Below are positions 1 through 6,200 of a stretch of 7,842 nt of DNA, one piece after another; position 1 is the stretch's first letter, and every line of letters begins with the position of its first letter. A program made the translations under genes and the position numbers. Source of the stretch: Bacteroidales bacterium (lineage in GTDB: Bacteria; Bacteroidota; Bacteroidia; Bacteroidales; VadinHA17). The notes beneath the pieces were generated by a model, which ran no database searches, was not told the DNA's origin, and was given only the letters and a program-made list of their open reading frames with translations. Location of the stretch: assembly GCA_016936695.1 (NCBI GenBank), contig JAFGXK010000103.1, positions 1 through 7,842 on the forward strand, written 5' to 3'.

Positions 1-806
1 AGTTCCCTGACAATACCATGTATCCTCGATCCTTTCATTCCGACGCAGGCTCCTACCGGATCGATCCTTTCGTCGTACGACTCGACGGCCACCTTGGCGC
101 GTTCGCCCGGTACGCGGACTATCTTCTTTATTGTTATGAGCCCGTCGAATATCTCAGGAACCTCAAGTTCAAACAGCCTTTCGAGGAAGACAGGTGATGT
201 GCGGCTGAGAATAATGAAAGGAGTGTTGTTCCTCATTTCAACCTTTATCACAACGGCACGGATTGAATCGCCCTTTCGGAAATGATCTGACGGGATCTGC
301 TCGCTTTTCGGTATTATCAGTTCATTACCGTCATCGTCAAGAACAAGTATTTCCCTTTTCCATACCTGGTACACTTCACCGGTGACAATTTCACCGATCC
401 TGTCCTTGTACTTCATGTAAATGTTGTTCTTCTCGAGGTCGAGGATCCTTGCCGTAAGGTTCTGTCTCAGCGACAGGATGGCTCTCCGTCCGAAATCAAG
501 AAATTTGACCTCATCCGAGACTTCTTCACCCACCTCGTAATCTTCATCGATCTCCTTTGCCTTCGACAATGGTATCTGCAGGTTGGGATCAACCAGTTCA
601 TCGTCTTCCACAACTACCCTGTTCCTCCAGATTTCAAAGTCGCCCTTGTCGATATTGACGATAATATCGAAATTGTCGTCCGAACCGTATCTCTTTGCAA
701 GCATGCTTCTGAAAACGTCTTCCAGCACGCTCATCATGGTCGGACGGTCAATATTCTTAAGCTCTTTGAATTCCGAAAAGGTGTCGATCAAATTGATATT
801 TTCCAT
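1..806 (-). CDS. nusA: Transcription termination/antitermination factor NusA, N-terminal part (cut by window edge)
   Basis: The frame opens at ATG 804-806 and stays open to base 1, giving 268 full codons plus two bases. The gene is therefore 3'-truncated by the window, not broken. NusA binds RNA polymerase and nascent RNA and modulates pausing, termination and antitermination. Residues 1-~125 match the NusA N-terminal RNAP-binding domain. Residues ~135-200 form the S1 domain (GEIVTGEVYQVWKREILV, then FIILSRTSPVFLERLFELEV, about 196-215). From ~217 the first KH domain begins (EIFDGLITIKKIVRVPGERAKVAV, about 218-241, then the GMKG loop at 256-259). The LSRTSPxFLxxLFELEVPEI and PGERAKVAV blocks are diagnostic of the family. 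It lies 20 nt downstream of rimP in the conserved rimP-nusA(-infB) order, so it is presumably co-transcribed. There is no strong Shine-Dalgarno sequence, only a purine-rich AGAAG directly before ATG. Identification is secure; the C-terminal half is not visible. Confidence 0.96.
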   Translation of the reverse strand, partial: MENINLIDTFSEFKELKNIDRPTMMSVLEDVFRSMLAKRYGSDDNFDIIVNIDKGDFEIWRNRVVVEDDELVDPNLQIPLSKAKEIDEDYEVGEEVSDEVKFLDFGRRAILSLRQNLTARILDLEKNNIYMKYKDRIGEIVTGEVYQVWKREILVLDDDGNELIIPKSEQIPSDHFRKGDSIRAVVIKVEMRNNTPFIILSRTSPVFLERLFELEVPEIFDGLITIKKIVRVPGERAKVAVESYDERIDPVGACVGMKGSRIHGIVRE

Positions 807-826
807 CTTCTGAAATCTTCTTGATG

Positions 827-1279
827 TTATGTTATCGTTAGTATTATTTTTGCCGCTTTTACCTGATCAAAGTTAAAGGGAATATCTTTTTTTTCTTTTC
901 CTTTTCCCTTGATCTTCACTTCAGTTTCAAGGTCGAAGCCGCCGCTTGTAACGTTTTTGAGGATACCCGAATATTTTGTTCCCTCATTCTCCACGACGGA
1001 TACCTTCTTTCCTTCGTTCTTTTGGTACTGCTCAATCACCGTGAAGGGAGAGTCGAGCCCCGGCGATGAAACCTGCAGTTCAAAATCCTCAGCATCGCGG
1101 TCGAGCCCGTTCTCAATATGACGGTGCAAAAGTACACACTCGTCAATTGTGATGCCTTCCCTGGTGTCGGCAAGCACCGTAATCCTGTTGGCGGCGCTGA
1201 CCTTCACCGATACCAGGAACATCCCGGTACCGCTGATGTATTCATTTATCAATTCCTCTATTCTGTTCCTGTCTGTCAT
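827..1279 (-). CDS. rimP: Ribosome maturation factor RimP
   Basis: This complete 150-residue protein has the usual RimP length. RimP binds free 30S subunits in the cytoplasm and is needed for late 30S assembly. The family block is clear at about residues 36-80: ADTREGITIDECVLLHRHIE, followed by DFELQVSSPGLDSPF, the most conserved RimP signature. The C-terminal Sm-like barrel is indicated by KYSGILKNV and the closing FNFDQVKAAKIIL. A Lys-rich patch (KIKGKGKEKKDI) lies between the last strands. ATG at 1277-1279 is the first in-frame start and places the N-terminal helix correctly; no Shine-Dalgarno sequence is evident, as is common in Bacteroidota. It is the first gene of the operon, and nusA begins 20 nt after its stop. 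Transcription probably starts from the promoter at 1348-1378, giving a leader with a hairpin at 1302-1319. Confidence 0.95.
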   Translation of the reverse strand: MTDRNRIEELINEYISGTGMFLVSVKVSAANRITVLADTREGITIDECVLLHRHIENGLDRDAEDFELQVSSPGLDSPFTVIEQYQKNEGKKVSVVENEGTKYSGILKNVTSGGFDLETEVKIKGKGKEKKDIPFNFDQVKAAKIILTIT

Positions 1280-1301
1280 CCGCTGAAACTGATAATAAAA
1301 T

Positions 1302-1319
1302 AGGGGACTCTGGTCCCCT
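1302..1319 (-). promoter_or_regulatory. Hairpin in the rimP leader (possible attenuator)
   Basis: This is a perfect 7-bp inverted repeat, AGGGGAC / GTCCCCT, with a 4-nt loop. On the minus strand the GC-rich stem is followed by the T-rich run TATTTTATTATC and then, about 22 nt after the stem, by the rimP ATG. A GC stem plus U-rich tail resembles an intrinsic terminator, so the hairpin could attenuate or modulate rimP-nusA expression. The U-tract is interrupted by A residues, so it would be a weak terminator. An alternative 5-bp pairing exists: AGGGG (minus strand, 1336-1332) can pair with the same CCCCT (1306-1302). The hairpin is seen; its function is inference. Confidence 0.5.
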
Positions 1320-1347
1320 GTATCTCAAATGCCCCTCAATTCGGATG

Positions 1348-1378
1348 CAAAGATAACTATTGTTTGAAAATACGCAAT
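1348..1378 (-). promoter_or_regulatory. Bacteroidota-type promoter for rimP-nusA
   Basis: Read on the minus strand, TATCTTTG (1355-1348) matches the TAnnTTTG -7 element exactly. A TTG (1377-1375, within ATTG) lies exactly 19 bp upstream, matching the -33 TTG/TTTG element of Bacteroidota primary-sigma promoters. Transcription would start around 1336-1343, leaving a leader of roughly 60 nt before the rimP ATG. The match and spacing are seen in the sequence; promoter activity is inferred. Confidence 0.75.
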
Positions 1379-1422
1379 ATAATTGGTGATCTTTTTTCTG
1401 TTACAGATAAGGCGTGTCTTCA

Positions 1423-1500
1423 GAAACATATCGTTTCAGGTAAAATATTTGTCGTAAAACAATAACAGGGATATCGTAAAACGATAAAAATTCTGTTATT
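1423..1500. promoter_or_regulatory. Cluster of phased repeats and palindromes, probable operator region
   Basis: Three similar elements, TCGTTTCAG (1431), TCGTAAAAC (1452) and TCGTAAAAC (1474), begin 21 and 22 bp apart, about two helical turns. The last lies inside the perfect palindrome TATCGT-AAA-ACGATA (1472-1486). The first lies in GAAAC-ATATC-GTTTC (1423-1437). The palindrome at 1472-1486 is itself flanked by the inverted repeat AATAACAG (1461-1468) / CTGTTATT (1493-1500). The arrangement looks like a binding site for a dimeric regulator just upstream of the radical SAM gene. No regulator is encoded in the window, and I do not recognise the motif. Confidence 0.5.
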
Positions 1501-1520
1501 TTTCATAAGCTGCATATAGT

Positions 1521-1528
1521 TAATTTTG
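1521..1528 (+). promoter_or_regulatory. Possible -7 element for the radical SAM gene
   Basis: TAATTTTG fits TAnnTTTG. The expected -33 position holds only a T-run (TTATTTTT, 1496-1503) without a TTTG, so the promoter is weak or activator-dependent. If it is used, transcription would begin at about 1533-1538, essentially at the ATG at 1538, giving a leaderless or nearly leaderless mRNA. The operator-like palindromes lie just upstream of the -33 position. Confidence 0.35.
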
Positions 1529-1537
1529 CTGTCAGTG

Positions 1538-2479
1538 ATGATTAAGGATATTTACACTGACCCGGAACGAGCCCTTTTATCCGACTGCACTTTGTGTCCG
1601 AGGGAATGCCACGCTGACAGATTTGCGGGAAGGCCCGGATATTGCGGGGCTGACGCCGGAATGAACATTGCCTCGATATGCATTCACAGGGGAGAAGAGC
1701 CGCCTGTGAGCGGTCCGTCGGGCATTTGCAATGTGTTCTTTTCAGGCTGCAACCTCAGGTGCGTTTATTGTCAGAATTTTGAGATAAGCAGACCGGATTG
1801 CGGATTCAGGCCGGGGATCACCGGTCTTAATGAGGCTCTTGATATCATTGAGAGTCTGCTTGGAGATGGTGTTAAAGCAGTCGGATTCGTGTCCCCGTCG
1901 CATGTGGTGCCTCAGGTAAAAGCCATTATACGGGGACTTCATTCAAGGGGTTTAAGTCCAGTCTTTGTTTATAATACAAACGGGTACGACAAGGCAGAGG
2001 TTATCCGCAGCCTGGAGGGGCTTATAGATGTATGGCTTCCCGATTACAAATATGCAAGTGAAGCAGTTGCCCTGGAGTATTCTGATGCTGCAGATTACCC
2101 GTCTGTTGCCCTTGGTGTGCTGAAACTTATGTACTGCCTGAAGGGATCTCCCCTTCGGACCGACAGTGAAGGCCGGGCGGTGGGAGGGATCCTTATCCGC
2201 CACCTTGTTCTCCCTGGACATGCCGACGAAAGCAAGCTGGTTTTAAGGAAGATAGCAGAAGAGTTGTCGCCGGGGGTGAGCATTTCGCTTATGTCGCAGT
2301 ATCATCCAACACCAAACGTAGCCGGGCATCCTGTGCTGGGCAGAGCGCTTTATAAAGCTGAATATGATTCGGTAGTGAAGGAAATGGAAGAACTGGGCTT
2401 CAGGAACGGCTGGATACAGGATCCGGAAAGCAACCAGAACTACAGACCGGATTTCTCAAGGGATCATCCGTTTGAATAG
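1538..2479 (+). CDS. Radical SAM protein, PflX-like (COG1313 type)
   Basis: This 313-residue Fe-S protein resembles the pyruvate formate-lyase-activating-enzyme homologues called PflX. The radical SAM motif CNLRCVYC (C71, C75, C78) binds the [4Fe-4S] cluster that cleaves S-adenosylmethionine; it lies in FFSGCNLRCVYCQNFEIS. The N-terminus has the family cysteine set CTLCPREC...GYCGA (C17, C20, C24, C36), which could hold an additional metal site. Other family blocks are HRGEEPPVSGPSG (50-62), VYNTNGYD, VDVWLPDYKY-like IDVWLPDYKY, RHLVLPGH and SLMSQYHPTP. The frame also allows TTG at 1526 and GTG at 1535, but ATG 1538 is preferred because it leaves a normal N-terminus and the upstream TTG overlaps a -7-like element. 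The natural substrate of this family is not established to my knowledge, and no glycyl-radical enzyme is encoded nearby. It is divergent from rimP and convergent with the transport operon. AmrS-type radical SAM proteins were considered, but the HRGEEPPVSG and LPDYKY blocks fit PflX better. Confidence 0.88.
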   Translation: MIKDIYTDPERALLSDCTLCPRECHADRFAGRPGYCGADAGMNIASICIHRGEEPPVSGPSGICNVFFSGCNLRCVYCQNFEISRPDCGFRPGITGLNEALDIIESLLGDGVKAVGFVSPSHVVPQVKAIIRGLHSRGLSPVFVYNTNGYDKAEVIRSLEGLIDVWLPDYKYASEAVALEYSDAADYPSVALGVLKLMYCLKGSPLRTDSEGRAVGGILIRHLVLPGHADESKLVLRKIAEELSPGVSISLMSQYHPTPNVAGHPVLGRALYKAEYDSVVKEMEELGFRNGWIQDPESNQNYRPDFSRDHPFE

Positions 2480-2512
2480 GATTTTTACCCCTCAGCCCCC
2501 CTGACCCCAGTG

Positions 2513-3229
2513 CTACATAAATTTCTCCCTTTTCTGAAGGTTATAAAGACCTGCAAGCAGGAACAGTATGCTGCCGGCGATCATTATTATCCGGTTTTTG
2601 AGCGAAATGATGGCCCAGGTGGTCTCACTCACATCCCAGGCCGGATTGAACGGATTCAGGAATATGTTCCACTGGCTTTTGCGAAGCACCTCATCAAGGA
2701 ACATAAAGAGGATTCCCAGGATGATCATGATCACCGCAGTTCCGTTTCCGTTCCTTACTACCGTCGACAGCATGAATGACATCATTCCCAGGAACAGAAC
2801 AGGTATCATAACCTGAATGGTGACATAAACGAACTCGAACTTTACTATCAGGACATTTGAAAGGAAGGTAAAGAAAAGCATGATAAGGGAAGCTATCACA
2901 AAAATAAGAATGATCCTTACCAGCCACACCTTGTACCTGTAGTTGGGTATGCCGAAAAGTATCTCGATCGTCCGGGCATCCTGATCGTTCTGGATGCCGA
3001 ACACAACAGGGTAGAAGACCAGGAGAATGCCTGAGAACATGAATACCCCGTAAAGATCGCGCATCGCCGAAACGTCTTGTGAAAGAACGTATATTACCGA
3101 TAATCCGAGGTAGAAAACAACCGATCCTGCAAGGAACCAGATAAACTTATTCGCGAAGATGATGCGGAGGTTGTAAAGGATCATCCTGCTGATGAGAGTA
3201 TAGTAATTGTGAACTGTTCGCTTTTTCAT
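2513..3229 (-). CDS. ABC-2 type transporter permease subunit
   Basis: This 238-residue integral membrane protein has about six hydrophobic helices (approx. 27-49, 60-80, 102-125, 133-156, 163-181, 212-230) and a short basic N-terminus (MKKR). The cytoplasmic segment after helix 2, GIQNDQDARTIEILFGIPNY (78-97), resembles the coupling region of ABC-2 permeases that contacts the ATPase. Its length and helix number fit the ABC2_membrane families. Its ATG overlaps the TGA of the upstream RND-ABC fusion by four bases (ATGA, 3226-3229). That implies translational coupling, and makes the fused ATPase domain its probable partner. It would form the substrate path across the inner membrane, probably as a dimer. 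The substrate is unknown. It is the last gene of the operon, with its stop only 33 bp from the convergent radical SAM gene and no clear intrinsic terminator. Confidence 0.85.
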   Translation of the reverse strand: MKKRTVHNYYTLISRMILYNLRIIFANKFIWFLAGSVVFYLGLSVIYVLSQDVSAMRDLYGVFMFSGILLVFYPVVFGIQNDQDARTIEILFGIPNYRYKVWLVRIILIFVIASLIMLFFTFLSNVLIVKFEFVYVTIQVMIPVLFLGMMSFMLSTVVRNGNGTAVIMIILGILFMFLDEVLRKSQWNIFLNPFNPAWDVSETTWAIISLKNRIIMIAGSILFLLAGLYNLQKREKFM

Positions 3230-6200
3230 TGGCCATTAAGATGATTGATGTCTTTTCTCCTGAGAAGCCACAGGTATGCATCCTCCAGGTTGGGGGTTGT
3301 GGTCACCGCGTTAGCCCAGGGCTGTGATTCCGAAATGACTCTTACTCTTACGCTGTCGCCTTCCGACATGTGATGGACGACGAGGTGGCTTGCTGCCATC
3401 TTTGTGAATTCGGAGGCAGGGATCTTAAACTGCCAGACTCGTCCTACGGCCTCTTTGGTCATATCAGAAGGTTTGCCAAGGTATCTCAGCCGGCCTTTGT
3501 TGAGAACCGCGACCTGGTTGCACGAGCTCGAGATATCCTCGATGATGTGAGTCGAGAAGATAACTATCCTTTCGCGGCTCAGTTCCACAAGGAGGTTCCT
3601 GAATCTTATTCTTTCCCTGGGGTCAAGTCCGGCGGTAGGTTCATCGACCACAAGTATTCTCGGCAGATGAAGGAGTATCATCGCTATTCCCATCCGCTGT
3701 TTCATGCCTCCCGAGAATGAGCCTATCCTTTCGTGCCTGTGTTCATCCATGTGGACTGCCTTCAGCACGTAGGTCACCCGCTCTTCCCAGGTTGCGACAT
3801 CGATTATGTTCTTCAGCATCGCCTGATAGTGCAGGTATTCGTGGGCGGTCATGTTCTCGTAGCTTCCGAATTCCTGTGGGAGGTAGCCAATCAGGCCCTG
3901 CAGTTCCTCGCGCTTCAGCTGGGTATCAAATCCGTTGATCCATACCTTTCCGTAACTCTGTTCAAGGATCCCGCATATAATTCTCATGAGAGTTGTCTTT
4001 CCGGCGCCGTTTGGTCCGAGCAGCCCGAACATACCGTTCTCTATATTGAGCGAAACGCAACTCAGTGCCTTGAACGGCTTAAGCCTTTTGCCGATCATCG
4101 GAACTGCGGCGACGATCTTGTAAATGGTTTTTCTGAGTCCCCTGAATTTCCCTTCGAGCCGGTATATATCTATATTTTCCTCGCTCAGTTTTTGCCCGGT
4201 TGTGTAGATGAACAGCCCGGTGAACCAGAAGACGCCAATAATAATTACAACCGCGATATTGTCCCATTTCAGCTGAAACATAACCAGGTTCAGCAGGGGC
4301 ACTATCCAGAAGACTATGAAGCTTATGACCGGGATAAGCCTGGCAGGCATCTTCCTGCCGGTTTCCGTGGAAAGGTTTTTGAATAGTTCCCTGAACTGGT
4401 TCCAGATAGCGGAAAGAAAGAACCATACAATGACACTGAAAAAGAAAATCCAGAATCCTAAGTTGAGATAGAAGTATGCGAAATACACCAAAAAGGCAAA
4501 CAGGGGGAGTTCCCATGAAACGGTTATCAGGTCTTTCCATTTCCTGAAGTGTGTTTTTAAACCCAGCCTCTCCCTGATCCTGGTACCGGCCTTCCATTCG
4601 CGGCTCCATCTGTTTTCCCTTTCGTAGATTTTTACAAGGCTCTGAACGCGGATGTTGATGGGCACGTCGGGAGGGATAACCGTTTCCCTTGCTTTTCTCA
4701 GGCTGTTCATGACGAACCATGTTGCAGCCGGTACGATTATCAGAACGAGAATGGAGGTTATAAGCTTCCAGATGAACTTATCGATATGGGTATAAATAAG
4801 AAATATCAAAGCTCCGAATACGGCCAGTTGCACTGCCTTGACTTTCCAGTTGAGCGATCTGATCCATTCAAGTGAGTTTTCAAGACCTGAGTAGAAGGTT
4901 GGAATAAATACGAGTGTAAGCAAAGTGCTAAGCGTAAGACCGCCGATAACTGTTATTGCGAATGATGCTCCGATCACCGAGACAAACTCCGCCTTGCCCA
5001 TTGCCAGCGGAAGCATTGCTATGACAGTTGTTGAGGCTGTTATTATTATAGGCCGGATCCTTGCCATGCCTGCTGTCATCAGGGCTCTTGACCGGCGGAA
5101 GCCTCTTTTCCTGAGTATATTTGTATAATCGATAAGGATTATGCCGTTGTTCACCACTACCCCGAGGAGGATGAGGAATCCGGTGAGGGTGTTGACGCTC
5201 AGCAGGGTGTTCCCCGTCAGTATTAGTGCTATCAGCGATCCGAGGGCTGCAAGGGGTATGCTGAAAAGCAGAACAACCGGAGTTGAAAGGGATTCGAACA
5301 CTGCTGCGAGGACCATGAAAATTAGAAGGAAAGCTATACCAATCAGGTAATAGAATTCCTTTAGCTGGTCTTCTTCCTGAATTATTTCAACTGCAATTCC
5401 CGATGGGATATTAATTCCCGATATAGTTGACTCAACTTCAGCGCGAGCCCCCGTGAGGAGATCCTTGGATGATTTTATTTCATCCTTGTAACTATAGGTG
5501 ACGGTCACTCTTTTTTCCTGGTTCTCGCGGTGAATGTTACCCATGCCGTAGGAAAAAATGACATCCGCCAGTTCTTCCATTTCCATCACAGCCCCGTTCT
5601 GGCCCGATACCTCGAGTCGTTTGAGGTCGTCAATGGTCTTTTCGGCTGAAGCGTTGTCAAGAGAGTCCGTATCGGCGTATTTGATCATTATGTCGTAGCT
5701 TTCCGTTCCCTGCCGGAAGGTGGCACCGGAGGAGTATTCCCTTCCGAACGATGAGAGGGCGGATGCCAGATCGCCAAGTGTGTAGCCGTTGCGGGCAATG
5801 TAATCCATGTCGAAATGCAGCTGGACCTCCGGAGTGTTATCCTGAACATTTACCCTTGCATTGTCGACTGTTTCGAGGTTGTTTATATATGTTCTGATAT
5901 CATCAGCCAGGTCTTTCATCTGCCCGAAGTTCTGTCCCTTTATAATTACCGATTCCGGCTTTGATCCGATTCCAAGGAGTGATTCGAAATCGGCCCCGGG
6001 GTTGCTCATTCCTGCCCCCTCGCTGCTGCTTGTGAACCCCCCGCTTGTTGAAATCTCGTCCATGCTGATTTCTGCCGAGGATATATTCTTTGTCTTTTCT
6101 GAAATATCGTTTTTTATCTCCGCCAGTTTTCTCTTGCTTTCCTTGTCCCAGTCTTCCTTAAGGTTGATTGTAACCGTTGCCTGGTCTTCCCCGATGCGGC

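Noticed and set aside
1444..1451. AATATTTG as an alternative -7 element for the radical SAM gene
   Set aside because: It has one mismatch to TAnnTTTG, and the expected -33 position (CAGA at 1421-1424) does not match.
1526..1537. TTG 1526 as the start of the radical SAM gene
   Set aside because: It overlaps a -7-like element and adds only four residues; ATG 1538 is in frame and is the more usual start codon.
3733..4386. Plus-strand 217-residue open frame opposite the ABC ATPase
   Set aside because: It is antisense to strongly conserved ATPase motifs, its protein has no recognisable domain, and it has no promoter or ribosome binding site that I can see; it is a shadow of the coding strand.
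4708..4710. Internal ATG (residue 1045) as a separate start for a free ABC ATPase
   Set aside because: It lies within a predicted membrane helix, there is no ribosome binding site or promoter that I can see, and the frame upstream is coding; nothing in the sequence requires it.
4079..4720. Minus-strand 213-residue frame overlapping the linker in another register
   Set aside because: It overlaps the clearly coding fusion frame on the same strand, is rich in His, Arg, Gln and Pro, and shows no domain; it is a register shadow.
4100..4900. RND-ABC fusion as a sequencing or frameshift artefact
   Set aside because: The linker remains hydrophobic and coding-like with no stop, the helix count preserves topology, and both halves are in the same frame without a suspicious homopolymer. 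Reads were not available, so the check remains listed under the main finding.
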